This document shows positions 49,163 through 58,325 of a DNA stretch of 64,000 bases, piece by piece. The stretch's first letter is position 1. Every line of letters begins with the position of its first letter. Under the pieces are notes generated by a model that saw nothing but the letters and a program-made list of their open reading frames with translations, had not been told where the DNA came from and made no database searches. Source of the stretch: Anoxybacillus ayderensis. GTDB taxonomy: Bacteria; Bacillota; Bacilli; Bacillales; Anoxybacillaceae. The position numbers were made by a program, and so were the translations under genes. The stretch covers positions 62,001 through 126,000 of the forward strand of contig NZ_JXTG01000001.1 of NCBI RefSeq assembly GCF_000833605.1, written 5' to 3'.

Positions 49163-49170
49163 CATATAGT
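49163..49170 (+). promoter_or_regulatory. SigE-like -10 element before gerR
   Basis: CATATAGT, one of two identical copies in the window (the other precedes spoVD), 23 bases before the ATG. The -35 is not clear. Confidence 0.35.
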
Positions 49171-49193
49171 AAATGCAGCGAGGAGGGATAGAA

Positions 49194-49640
49194 ATGATGC
49201 GTCAAGATGCGTGGACAGAAGAAGAAGATATGTTGCTTGCAGAAACGGTGTTAGCTTTTGTGAGAGAAGGTGGCACACAATTACGAGCGTTTGAAGAAGT
49301 AGGGAAAAAACTATCGCGAACGGCAGCGGCTTGCGGATTTCGTTGGAACGCATACGTGCGCAAGCGATATGAAGAGGAACTAGAGCTTGCCAAACAGCAG
49401 CGGAAAAAGAAAAAAGAGCCGCAAACGCCCGAGCGCGATATGACGTTACAAGATGTCATTTCTTTTTTACAAACGTTGCAACAGCGTGGAGAAGGGCAAC
49501 AAGAAATTGAACGATTGCGAGAGCAAGTATGGACGCTTCAAAAAGAAAAAGAAGCGCTTGAAAAACAACTGCAAGCGGTGCAACAAGAATATCAAGCCGT
49601 CATGCACATTTTAGAGCGCGCCCGCCAATTGTCTGTGTAG
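49194..49640 (+). CDS. gerR: RsfA-family sporulation transcription factor GerR
   Basis: 148 residues. An N-terminal Myb/SANT-like helix-turn-helix ([18 protein letters not shown] ... [13 protein letters not shown]) is followed by a basic linker and a long C-terminal coiled coil ([20 protein letters not shown]). B. subtilis GerR (YlbO) is made in the mother cell under SigE and adjusts SigE-dependent genes. GGAGGG lies six bases before the ATG. Confidence 0.88.
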   Translation: MMRQDAWTEEEDMLLAETVLAFVREGGTQLRAFEEVGKKLSRTAAACGFRWNAYVRKRYEEELELAKQQRKKKKEPQTPERDMTLQDVISFLQTLQQRGEGQQEIERLREQVWTLQKEKEALEKQLQAVQQEYQAVMHILERARQLSV

Positions 49641-49669
49641 TAGCTGATAGACGACAGCTACTTTTTTTT
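49639..49669 (+). terminator. Terminator of gerR
   Basis: Eight-base-pair stem (49639-49646 with 49655-49662), eight-base loop, eight Ts. Confidence 0.88.
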
Positions 49670-49707
49670 ATACAATAAAACATAGTAAGAAAAGAGGAGG
49701 ACGTGCG

Positions 49708-50601
49708 GTGCGCATTGGAATTGTAGGGGGCGGAGCAGTTGGGTTGTTGACCGCAGCTTATTTTTGTGGCGACCATGACGTCACGATTTATACACGTCGA
49801 AATGAGCAAGCAGAAAAGCTATGCACCCATGGGCTGACGGTTATATGCGGAAACGAACGGACGACGCATCGCGTACATGCCGAACCGTTTGTTCGTGAAA
49901 TCGAAGAAGAGATGTTGTTTATCGCAGTGAAACAATACGATTTAGCAAACATATTGCAAACGCGCATACATATGCTCCAAGCAAACGCGATCATGTTTTT
50001 ACAAAACGGCATGGGACATGTGTCGTATTTGCCGCATGTGCCGCATCATCATATTGCGCTCGCTGTCGTCGAACATGGTGCCTTAAAAATCGATGATACG
50101 ACCGTTTCTCATACCGGTGTCGGTCAAACGAAATGGAGCGTATGGCGTGGGGAAAAAGAAGCGTTTTCGTTTTTATCATCGACAAACAATCGCTTTCCGT
50201 TTCAATATGTCGACGATTGGGAAGCGATGTTGCTTGAAAAATTAATGGTAAACGTAGCGATTAATCCGCTCACCGCTTTATTGCGCGTCCCAAACGGCAT
50301 GTTAGTGACACATGAGCCGTATCGACAAGCGATGAAGCAGTTGTTTCAAGAAGTGGCGTCCGTTTTTCAACTCGAACAACGAGAACGTATATGGAAACAT
50401 ATTGAAACGGTCTGTCGTCAAACAGCTGCCAATCGTTCATCGATGTTGCGTGACATCGAGTCAGGGCGAAAGACGGAATTAGATGCGATTTTACGTTATG
50501 TAATCGAGCGGGCGAACGAGCGAGGCGTCCCAGCGCCAATTAGTACATTTTTATATGCGCTTGTGAAAGGGAAACAATTAGAGGGGGAGAAGGAGAGATG
50601 A
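49708..50601 (+). CDS. panE: 2-dehydropantoate 2-reductase
   Basis: 297-residue NADPH-dependent reductase for pantoate in the pantothenate/CoA pathway. It begins MRIGIVGGGAVGLLTAAYF (dinucleotide-binding GxGxxG), with a helical C-terminal domain containing KLMVNVAINPLTALLRVPNG. The GTG start at 49708 has GAGGAGG at seven-base spacing. Equivalent to YlbQ; the next gene overlaps its stop by four bases. Confidence 0.9.
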   Translation: MRIGIVGGGAVGLLTAAYFCGDHDVTIYTRRNEQAEKLCTHGLTVICGNERTTHRVHAEPFVREIEEEMLFIAVKQYDLANILQTRIHMLQANAIMFLQNGMGHVSYLPHVPHHHIALAVVEHGALKIDDTTVSHTGVGQTKWSVWRGEKEAFSFLSSTNNRFPFQYVDDWEAMLLEKLMVNVAINPLTALLRVPNGMLVTHEPYRQAMKQLFQEVASVFQLEQRERIWKHIETVCRQTAANRSSMLRDIESGRKTELDAILRYVIERANERGVPAPISTFLYALVKGKQLEGEKER

Positions 50602-50993
50602 AAGATATACTCGCCTCTTTCATTGCGATCATGATTGTCATGCCGTTTTTTTCGTTTTTTTTTATATTTACGCTCGCAAAAACCGTGTTTAAGCGGAAAG
50701 GAAAGCGTGCGTTTCATCTCGCGGTGAACGGCTCGACCATTTTTTTTATTTTCGCTGTTCACGTCTTATTGCAAGCGATTTTTCAACGATCGTATATCGT
50801 TGAACTGCTTATTTTTTTTATCGTTACATTTATGATTGGGATCGTTTTATATTGGAAAAAAACTGGCGATGTATCGTTACAACGAACGTTTAAATTGTAT
50901 TGGAAAATGCAATTTTTATTATTTACAACCGCTTATATTGGATTGTTCATATATGGGATTATTCATCGTGTCATGATCGCATTTTCATCATGA
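50598..50993 (+). CDS. DUF3397 membrane protein
   Basis: 131 residues with four hydrophobic helices, starting MKDILASFIAIMIVMPFFSF. Matches the DUF3397 family, function unknown, which commonly lies between panE and bshC in Bacillaceae. Translationally coupled to panE (ATGA overlap). Confidence 0.8.
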   Translation: MKDILASFIAIMIVMPFFSFFFIFTLAKTVFKRKGKRAFHLAVNGSTIFFIFAVHVLLQAIFQRSYIVELLIFFIVTFMIGIVLYWKKTGDVSLQRTFKLYWKMQFLLFTTAYIGLFIYGIIHRVMIAFSS

Positions 50994-51012
50994 ATGGGAA
51001 AGGAAGTTTACA

Positions 51013-52623
51013 ATGGAAGTCATCGAGCTGTCGTTACCAGCAACAAACCGTTTAGCAACGGAATATATCGAGGGGAAGTTTCCAGTCAGCGAAGCGTTTC
51101 ACTCTTATTCGTTTGAACAACGTTTGCGTGAATTGCAAAAACGAACGTATGCTCGTGAAGCGCTTGCGGATCATTTATTAACGTATCATCAAAAGTTTCA
51201 AGCAAGTCGTGAAACGATCGCAAACATTGAAAAACTACGTCAGCGAGAAAGTGTCGTTGTCATCGGCGGACAACAAGCAGGGCTTTTAACCGGACCGTTA
51301 TATACGATATATAAAATCATTTCGATTATCGTATTAGCAAAGCAACAAGAGAAACAGCTTGGCGTTCCTGTCGTGCCAATATTTTGGGTGGCTTCTGAAG
51401 ACCATGATATTTCAGAAATAAATTATGTACATATCGCTGAACATGGAAAAGTAAAAAAATATGTATATCCGCCATTAGCGAAAGAAAAGCGAATGGCTGC
51501 TCATATTGATATCGATGCGGATGCGTTGAAGCATTGGATTGACGATGTGTTAAAAACGTATGGCGAGACGGACGTGACAAACGAGTTGCGCGCATACATA
51601 CATGAATGTATCACGCGATCCGATACGGTGACGGACTTTTTTGTGGCAATCATTTTAACGTTGTTTGCGAAAGAAGGCATCGTCGTCGTTGATGCCGCTC
51701 ATCCGCAGCTTCGGGCGATCGAGCGCGAATGGTTTATGACGCTTGCTTATGAACATAAAGCGATTACAAACGCCCTTCAAACCCAACAACGACACCTTGC
51801 ACAACTAGGCTATGCACGAGCCATTGATGTCTCGCCATTGTGCGCTCATTTGTTTTACGATGACGGTCAACGTCGGTTATTATATTACGACGATGACAAG
51901 CAACATTTTTACACGAAAGATGGGGCATATCGTTTTACGCCAGATGAATTAAGACAACGAATTGAAAGCGAACCGCAATCATTTAGCAACAACGTCGTCA
52001 CACGACCGCTTATGCAAGAGTGGCTATTTCCGACGCTTGCTTTTATTGCTGGTCCGGGCGAAATCGCTTATTGGGCAGAGTTAAAACGCGTGTTTGAGCA
52101 TTTTCATTGGCATATGCCGCCCATTGTACCGCGCCTTTCTTTCACGCTTGTTGAGCGCCATATTGCTACCGATTTAGCGGATGTGCGCATGACGGTAGAA
52201 GAGGCGTTAACAAAAGGGACGAAGGAGGCGCTAGACACATGGGTGCGCACAAATCAACCTGCCCCATTCGATGAAACGTTTGATGAAGCGAAAAAACAAA
52301 TGGCGCACATTCATAAACAACTGCGTCAACTCGGCATGCAAATTGATCCTCACCTTGAGGGAGTGATGTTGAAAAATGCCGAACGGATCGAGACACAAAT
52401 CGATTATCTTCAACAATTGATTACACGACGCATGTTGCAAAAACATAATGTGCACGTGCGCAAATATGAGCGCATTGAACTGTCGCTTCGCCCGAACAAT
52501 ATGCCACAAGAACGCGTCTGGAACATCACTTACTATATGAATCGCTATGGATTAGACTTTGTTTCCCGCCTTCTTCATGTCGATTATCGTTGGAACGGGA
52601 TGCATAAAATTGTATATCTTTAA
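51013..52623 (+). CDS. bshC: Bacillithiol biosynthesis cysteine-adding enzyme BshC
   Basis: 536-residue enzyme for the last step of bacillithiol synthesis, adding cysteine to glucosaminyl malate. Conserved VVIGGQQAGLLTGPLYTIYK and FWVASEDHDISEIN; a C-terminal helical coiled coil (about 380-470). GGAAAGGAAG precedes the ATG. Equivalent to YllA. Followed by a terminator, so it is not co-transcribed with rsmH. Confidence 0.94.
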   Translation: MEVIELSLPATNRLATEYIEGKFPVSEAFHSYSFEQRLRELQKRTYAREALADHLLTYHQKFQASRETIANIEKLRQRESVVVIGGQQAGLLTGPLYTIYKIISIIVLAKQQEKQLGVPVVPIFWVASEDHDISEINYVHIAEHGKVKKYVYPPLAKEKRMAAHIDIDADALKHWIDDVLKTYGETDVTNELRAYIHECITRSDTVTDFFVAIILTLFAKEGIVVVDAAHPQLRAIEREWFMTLAYEHKAITNALQTQQRHLAQLGYARAIDVSPLCAHLFYDDGQRRLLYYDDDKQHFYTKDGAYRFTPDELRQRIESEPQSFSNNVVTRPLMQEWLFPTLAFIAGPGEIAYWAELKRVFEHFHWHMPPIVPRLSFTLVERHIATDLADVRMTVEEALTKGTKEALDTWVRTNQPAPFDETFDEAKKQMAHIHKQLRQLGMQIDPHLEGVMLKNAERIETQIDYLQQLITRRMLQKHNVHVRKYERIELSLRPNNMPQERVWNITYYMNRYGLDFVSRLLHVDYRWNGMHKIVYL

Positions 52624-52641
52624 CTATTTTCGTCGATAAAA

Positions 52642-52669
52642 AAATCCTGTCGCGCACAGGATTTTTTTT
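52642..52669 (+). terminator. Terminator of bshC
   Basis: Nine-base-pair stem with a five-base loop, then eight Ts. It isolates the upstream genes from the division and cell-wall cluster. Confidence 0.9.
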
Positions 52670-52719
52670 ATGTACAATAGAATAGTTCGGAAGTAAGTAG
52701 TGAATTTAGTGAAATGATG

Positions 52720-52736
52720 GTACAATACAATTGTAC
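52720..52736. promoter_or_regulatory. Palindrome on the rsmH promoter -10
   Basis: Perfect inverted repeat GTACAAT-ACA-ATTGTAC whose left arm contains the probable -10 TACAAT (52721-52726). The -35 is poor (TAGTGA at 52698-52703, 17-base spacer). A dimeric regulator binding here would block transcription of the division cluster. Regulator unknown. Confidence 0.5.
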
Positions 52737-52779
52737 TCATTTTCTTATAAAGCAAGTGAAATCGAGGTAGGTGACATCT

Positions 52780-53712
52780 TTGTTTCATCACGTAACGGTA
52801 TTATTAAAAGAAACGGTTGACGGATTAAATATTAAAAAAGATGGTACATATGTAGATTGTACGCTCGGTGGAGCTGGACATAGCGAATATTTATTATCGC
52901 AATTATCGCCAGAAGGAAGATTGTTCGCCTTCGATCAAGACGATGTGGCGATTCGTCATGCACAACAGAAACTGGAACGATATAGCGGTCAGTTTACGAT
53001 TATTAAAAGTAACTTTCGCTATATGAAACAACAGCTAGCCCTTTACGGTGTGCATGAAGTAGACGGCATTTTGTTTGATCTTGGCGTATCATCTCCGCAG
53101 TTAGATATGCCTGAGCGGGGGTTTAGTTATCAACATGAAGCGCCGCTCGATATGCGCATGGATCGCGAACAAACGTTAACGGCGTATGACGTCGTGAACA
53201 CATGGCCGTATGAACAGCTTGTAAAAATTTTCTTTCAATATGGCGAAGAAAAATTTTCAAAAGCGATCGCCCGTAAAATTGAGCAAACGCGCAAGCAAAA
53301 GTCGATTGAAACGACAACGGAGCTCGCAGAAGTCATTAAAGAAGCCATTCCGGCACCGGCGCGCCGAACAGGAGGACATCCGGCCAAACGGGTGTTTCAA
53401 GCGATTCGCATTGCGGTCAACGATGAGTTGCGCGCGTTTGAAGAAGCGATTGAACAAGCGATTGACTTATTAAAACCGGGCGGACGAATTAGCGTCATTA
53501 CGTTCCATTCGCTTGAAGACCGCATTTGTAAGCTCGCGTTTAAACAAGCAAGTGAAACGCCGCACTTGCCGCCGGGATTGCCGATCATTCCTGATGAATA
53601 CAAGCCGAAATTAAAAATCATTACAAAAAAACCGATCGTTCCGTCAGAAGAAGAATTGCAACATAATCATCGCGCACGATCTGCGAAGTTACGCATCGCT
53701 GAAAAACTGTAA
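52780..53712 (+). CDS. rsmH: 16S rRNA (cytosine1402-N4)-methyltransferase
   Basis: 310-residue methyltransferase (MraW) that modifies C1402 of 16S rRNA. S-adenosylmethionine motif [13 protein letters not shown], later [20 protein letters not shown] and [12 protein letters not shown]. The TTG start at 52780 gives [15 protein letters not shown], which aligns with B. subtilis, and has AGGTAGGTG six bases upstream; the GTG at 52771 is rejected. It is the first gene of the cluster because mraZ is missing. Confidence 0.95.
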   Translation: MFHHVTVLLKETVDGLNIKKDGTYVDCTLGGAGHSEYLLSQLSPEGRLFAFDQDDVAIRHAQQKLERYSGQFTIIKSNFRYMKQQLALYGVHEVDGILFDLGVSSPQLDMPERGFSYQHEAPLDMRMDREQTLTAYDVVNTWPYEQLVKIFFQYGEEKFSKAIARKIEQTRKQKSIETTTELAEVIKEAIPAPARRTGGHPAKRVFQAIRIAVNDELRAFEEAIEQAIDLLKPGGRISVITFHSLEDRICKLAFKQASETPHLPPGLPIIPDEYKPKLKIITKKPIVPSEEELQHNHRARSAKLRIAEKL

Positions 53713-53730
53713 AAAGGAGGAGAAAAAAGG

Positions 53731-54093
53731 ATGGCTGCTGTTCGTATACAACAAAAAGTACAACAACGCGAACAACACGTCCAACGCGAGCCGAAGAAGA
53801 AGAAAAAGGCACAGCGGGGCATACGTTGGACGTTCGGGGAAAAAATGGTGTTTGTTTCGTTTCTCGCATTTGCGCTATATAGTAGCGTCACGATTATCTC
53901 TAACCAGTTCACGATTTATCATGTCAATAAAGAAGTGCAACAGTTGCAAGCGGACATTCAAGAGCAACAAAAACAAAACCGCGATTTATACGCACAAGTG
54001 CAAGAGTTAAGCACGTATGAGCGCATTTTAGCGAAAGCGAAAGAACTTGGTTTGACATTAAACGAAAACAACGTAAAAGTTGTGCAGGACTGA
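53731..54093 (+). CDS. ftsL: Cell division protein FtsL
   Basis: 120 residues: a basic cytoplasmic tail, one membrane helix (about 50-70, MVFVSFLAFALYSSVTII) and an extracellular leucine-zipper-like coiled coil (VQQLQADIQEQQKQNRDLY). Divisome component that partners DivIC and PBP2B. GGAGGAG precedes the ATG. Confidence 0.92.
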   Translation: MAAVRIQQKVQQREQHVQREPKKKKKAQRGIRWTFGEKMVFVSFLAFALYSSVTIISNQFTIYHVNKEVQQLQADIQEQQKQNRDLYAQVQELSTYERILAKAKELGLTLNENNVKVVQD

Positions 54094-54099
54094 TGCCAA

Positions 54100-56274
54100 A
54101 TGAGAAAGCATAAACATACACATAGAGGAGCAGCTATATGTTTCATTTTTTTTAGCTTGCTCTTTTTTACATTGTTTGGGCGTTTCGTTTATTTACAAGC
54201 AACAGGGGAAGCGGATGGAAGAGCGTTAGCTGTTGAGGCGCAAAAGCGTTATTTAAAAAAACAAGTGCTTGAAGCGAAGCGAGGGACGATTTTTGATCGG
54301 CACGGTGAAGTCATCGCAGAAGACATTCCTTCTTACACGGTCGCTGCCATTCTCGATCCGAACATGCCGCAACACGTGACTGATCCGGAAGAAACAGCTC
54401 GTAAACTCGCACCGCTATTAAAGATGGATGTAGCGGATGTAGAGCGTATTTTGAAAAAAAAGGCGCATCAAGTCGAGTTCGGTCCGAACGGTCGCGGCAT
54501 TAGCCAAACGCTTAAGCAAAAAATTGAGGCGTTACAGCTTCCAGGCATTACGTTTGTACGCGATTCAAAACGATTTTATCCGAACGGTACGTTCGCATCA
54601 TACGTCGTCGGTTATGCCCAAAAAGATGAGGAAAAGGAAGAAGTTGTCGGAAAAATGGGCATTGAAAAACAGTTCAATGAACAGTTAAAAGAAAAAGATG
54701 GCGAGGTCTATTATAAAGGTGACCAACAAGGGTTTAAGCTGCCTCATTCGGATGAAACCATCGTTCCACCGCAAAACGGAAAAGACGTATATTTGACGAT
54801 TGATAAAAAAATCCAAACGTTTTTAGAAGATGCGATGAATGCGGTGGAAAAACAATATGCTCCGAAAAAAATAATCGCCATCGTGGCAGATGCGAAAACA
54901 GGGGCGATTTTAGCGATGAGCACTCGCCCGAGCTTTAATCCGAACAAACGAAATATTGAAAACTACTTGAACGATGCGATTGCATATCCGTACGAACCGG
55001 GATCGACAATGAAAATTTTTACGCTTGCCGCTGCCGTGAATGAAGGGGTGTTTCACGCAAACGAGACGTATCAATCCGGCTCTTATCAAGTTGGAAACCA
55101 TCGCATTCGCGACCATAATAAAGTCGGTTGGGGGAAAATTACGTTTCTTGAAGGGGTGCAACGTTCGTCAAACGTGGCATTCGCAAAAATCGTGCGCGAA
55201 AAACTAGGGGAAGATCGCTTTTTACAATATTTGCATCGCTTCCATTTTAACGAGCCGACAGGTATTGAATTGCCGGGCGAAAAGGCGGGAAACATTTTAT
55301 ATCGTTATCCGATCGAAAAAGTGACGACAGGTTTCGGGCAAGGAACATCCGTTACACCAATTCAACAAATTCAGGCGGCTACGGCGATCGCAAACGGCGG
55401 AAAAATGATGAAACCGTACGTTGTCGATCGCATCGTTGATCCAGACAGCGGGAAAACGGTCGTAAAACATGAACCGACCGTTGTCGATACACCGATTTCA
55501 AAAGAAACAGCAGAAAAAGTGTTAGACATTTTAGAAACGGTCGTTACATCTGAAAAAGGAACAGGGCGTCCGTACCAAATTGAAGGTTATCGCGTCGCAG
55601 GGAAAACAGGAACGGCGCAAATTCCAAATCCGAAAGGCGGATATTTAACAGGGCACCAAAACTATATTTTCTCGTTTTTAGGTATGGCACCGCGCGAAAA
55701 TCCGCGCTTAATTATGTATGTCGCTGTGCAACAACCAAACATTTCATATACGGAAACGGGGGCGGCGCCCGTATCGATGATTTTTAATCCCGTCATGAAA
55801 AATAGTTTACAATATTTAAACATTCAACCGACTGTTGAGAAAAAGCGGGAGAAAAAAGACAAAAGCATCCCTCTTCCTTCGTATGTCGGTCAATCGGTTG
55901 AACAGGCGGCACAGTCGTTGAAAAAACAAGGGTTCAATGTCACGATCGTCGGCAAAGGAAAAGAAGTGCGTGCGCAGTTTCCGAAAGAAGGGGAACACGT
56001 CGTTGCACCCGATCGCATTTTGTTGCAAACGGACGGACAAGCGATCATGCCAGATGTGACCGGCTGGTCGTTGCGCGATGTTATGAAGCTAGCTGATTTG
56101 TTGCAGTTAAAACCGAGCTTTATCGGAAGTGGATATGTGTTCAGGCAAAATATCTCTCCGGGAGCGGTTGTAAAACAACACGACTATATTATTGTCGAGC
56201 TTGCAAAACCGTCACATATCGATGAAAAACAACAAGCAGACACCGAACAACAAGTAGACGGTCCAGTCGATTAG
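54100..56274 (+). CDS. pbpB: Penicillin-binding protein 2B (septal transpeptidase)
   Basis: 724-residue class B PBP: N-terminal membrane anchor, dimerisation domain, transpeptidase domain with active-site Ser302 (GSTMK), SSN motif (RSSNVAF) and Lys502 (KTGTAQ), then two C-terminal PASTA domains (about 590-705). Works with FtsW at the division septum. Follows ftsL after six bases. Confidence 0.96.
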   Translation: MRKHKHTHRGAAICFIFFSLLFFTLFGRFVYLQATGEADGRALAVEAQKRYLKKQVLEAKRGTIFDRHGEVIAEDIPSYTVAAILDPNMPQHVTDPEETARKLAPLLKMDVADVERILKKKAHQVEFGPNGRGISQTLKQKIEALQLPGITFVRDSKRFYPNGTFASYVVGYAQKDEEKEEVVGKMGIEKQFNEQLKEKDGEVYYKGDQQGFKLPHSDETIVPPQNGKDVYLTIDKKIQTFLEDAMNAVEKQYAPKKIIAIVADAKTGAILAMSTRPSFNPNKRNIENYLNDAIAYPYEPGSTMKIFTLAAAVNEGVFHANETYQSGSYQVGNHRIRDHNKVGWGKITFLEGVQRSSNVAFAKIVREKLGEDRFLQYLHRFHFNEPTGIELPGEKAGNILYRYPIEKVTTGFGQGTSVTPIQQIQAATAIANGGKMMKPYVVDRIVDPDSGKTVVKHEPTVVDTPISKETAEKVLDILETVVTSEKGTGRPYQIEGYRVAGKTGTAQIPNPKGGYLTGHQNYIFSFLGMAPRENPRLIMYVAVQQPNISYTETGAAPVSMIFNPVMKNSLQYLNIQPTVEKKREKKDKSIPLPSYVGQSVEQAAQSLKKQGFNVTIVGKGKEVRAQFPKEGEHVVAPDRILLQTDGQAIMPDVTGWSLRDVMKLADLLQLKPSFIGSGYVFRQNISPGAVVKQHDYIIVELAKPSHIDEKQQADTEQQVDGPVD

Positions 56275-56295
56275 TTCTATATAGAGCGGTACAAG

Positions 56296-56303
56296 CATAT
56301 AGT
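56296..56303 (+). promoter_or_regulatory. SigE-like -10 element before spoVD
   Basis: CATATAGT with an ATA-containing stretch about 13 bases upstream, in the gap between pbpB and spoVD. spoVD has a SigE promoter in B. subtilis. Same octamer as before gerR. Confidence 0.45.
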
Positions 56304-56338
56304 GGAACGAGCTGAAACATATAAGGAGGTTCTACTAT

Positions 56339-58255
56339 ATGCGCGCAGTGACCGTTCGCAAACGATTAACGGCCGTTTTGTTGATCGGATTTCTCATTTT
56401 TGCGATTATTAATATACGTCTCGGTTATGTGCAATTCGTTTTAGGAGATATGTTAACGGAGCGAGCGAAAGATTTATGGAGCCGAAATATTCCGTTTGAG
56501 CCAGAGCGCGGAGAAATCGTCGATCGCAACGGGGTGCCTTTAGCGACAAACGTGAGCGCCCCTTCTGTGCTCGTCGTTCCAAGACAAATTGAAAACCCAT
56601 CCGAAGTCGCGAATGAACTGGCACGCATATTAAATATGCCCGTCGAAAAAGCATATAAACATGTGACGAAAAAAACGTCTATTGAACGCATTCATCCAGA
56701 AGGGCGAAAAATTTCAAATGAGCAAGCAAAACAAATTCGCGATTTAGGGATGAAAGGGGTATATATCGCGGAAGACTCGAAACGTTACTATCCGTTTGGA
56801 AGCTATTTATCGCACGTGCTCGGATTTGCAGGTATTGACAACCAAGGATTAATGGGTTTAGAACTTTATTACGATAAACAGTTAAGCGGCAAACCGGGGT
56901 CGGTTCAATTTTATTCCGATGCGAAAGGAAAGCGCATGCCGGGAATGGCAGATGCATACACACCGCCTGTGGACGGTCTTGACTTAAAATTGACGATTGA
57001 CACGCGCGTCCAAACGATTTTAGAACGGGAACTAACGATCGCCGAAGCGACATATCGCCCAGATGGCATTATTGCGATTGCGATGAACCCGAACAACGGA
57101 GAAATTTTAGGGATGGCAAGCCGTCCGACGTTTGACCCTGCCGATTTTCAACACGTTCCTCCTGAAATTTTTAACCGTAACTTGCCGATTTGGAGCACGT
57201 ATGAACCGGGATCGACGTTTAAAATTATTACGCTTGCGGCGGCATTAGAAGAAAAAAAAGTCGATTTATTGAAAGAACATTTTTACGATCCGGGATATGT
57301 GAAAGTAGCTGGGGCGACGCTCCATTGTTGGAAGCGTGGCGGTCATGGCGACCAAACGTTTCTTGAAGTTGTGCAAAACTCGTGCAACCCCGGATTCGTT
57401 GAACTCGGTGAACGGCTTGGCAAAGAAAAACTATTTCAATATATTCGCGCGTTCGGTTTTGGTGAAAAAACAGGCATCGATTTGCAAGGAGAAGGAAAAG
57501 GTATTTTATTTCCGCTCCATCGCGTCGGACCGGTCGAACAAGCGACGACTGCTTTCGGTCAAGGGGTAGCTGTTACACCGATTCAACAAGTCGCAGCGGT
57601 CGCAGCGGCGGTAAACGGTGGCATTTTATATCAACCGTACATCGCAAAAGAATGGCTCGATCCGGTCACAGGGGAAGTCGTACGCCGACAAACGCCGAAA
57701 GCAAAACGGAGAGTTATTTCCGAGGAAACGTCCAAGCAAATTCGCTATGCGCTTGAAAGCGTTGTGGCGCAAGGAACAGGTAAGGGAGCGTTTGTTGATG
57801 GTTACCGCGTTGGCGGTAAAACAGGTACGGCACAAAAAGCGAAAGACGGTCAATATTTAAAAGATAACCATATCGTTTCCTTTATCGGATTTGCTCCGGC
57901 GGACGATCCGCAAATTGTTGTATATGTCGCTGTCGATAATCCGAAAGGAACGGTGCAATTTGGGGGCGTCGTCGCTGCTCCGATTGTTGGAAATATTATG
58001 GAAGATAGTTTGCGTGCGCTTGGTGTAAAACCGCGTAAACAACAAATTGAAAAAGAAACGACGTGGCTCGATGTGCGCTATGTAGAAGTACCGAATTTAA
58101 TCGGTTTAACAAAAAAAGATTTGCAACAACAGCTTTTTCACTTAAAATTAGATGGTAGTGGCGAAGGTGATACGGTCATTGAACAGGCGCCGAAGCCTGG
58201 AGTCAAAGTGAAAGAAGGAGCGACGATCCGGGTTTATTTTGGAACGAAACGGTAA
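56339..58255 (+). CDS. spoVD: Sporulation-specific penicillin-binding protein SpoVD
   Basis: 638-residue class B PBP that cross-links spore cortex peptidoglycan with SpoVE. N-terminal anchor, dimerisation domain, transpeptidase domain with Ser292 (EPGSTFKI), SCN motif (NSCNPGF) and Lys494 (KTGTAQ), and one C-terminal PASTA domain (VPNLIGLTKKDLQQQL). AAGGAGG precedes the ATG. Paralog of the adjacent pbpB. Confidence 0.96.
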   Translation: MRAVTVRKRLTAVLLIGFLIFAIINIRLGYVQFVLGDMLTERAKDLWSRNIPFEPERGEIVDRNGVPLATNVSAPSVLVVPRQIENPSEVANELARILNMPVEKAYKHVTKKTSIERIHPEGRKISNEQAKQIRDLGMKGVYIAEDSKRYYPFGSYLSHVLGFAGIDNQGLMGLELYYDKQLSGKPGSVQFYSDAKGKRMPGMADAYTPPVDGLDLKLTIDTRVQTILERELTIAEATYRPDGIIAIAMNPNNGEILGMASRPTFDPADFQHVPPEIFNRNLPIWSTYEPGSTFKIITLAAALEEKKVDLLKEHFYDPGYVKVAGATLHCWKRGGHGDQTFLEVVQNSCNPGFVELGERLGKEKLFQYIRAFGFGEKTGIDLQGEGKGILFPLHRVGPVEQATTAFGQGVAVTPIQQVAAVAAAVNGGILYQPYIAKEWLDPVTGEVVRRQTPKAKRRVISEETSKQIRYALESVVAQGTGKGAFVDGYRVGGKTGTAQKAKDGQYLKDNHIVSFIGFAPADDPQIVVYVAVDNPKGTVQFGGVVAAPIVGNIMEDSLRALGVKPRKQQIEKETTWLDVRYVEVPNLIGLTKKDLQQQLFHLKLDGSGEGDTVIEQAPKPGVKVKEGATIRVYFGTKR

Positions 58256-58290
58256 AGCCTAGAGGAAGTATCCTCATGGCTTCTTTTTCT
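58255..58290 (+). terminator. Terminator between spoVD and murE
   Basis: Two-part stem (AGCC with GGCT, then AGGA-type inner stem, separated by a two-base mismatch) and a T-rich tail. Probably partial, letting cluster transcription continue. Confidence 0.65.
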
Positions 58291-58325
58291 GTTTATATAA
58301 GAAAAAAAAGAAAGGAACGATCGGC

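Noticed and set aside
54100-58255. pbpB and spoVD as a recent tandem duplication
   Set aside because: They differ strongly in sequence and PASTA number, and both are ancient, conserved members of this cluster.
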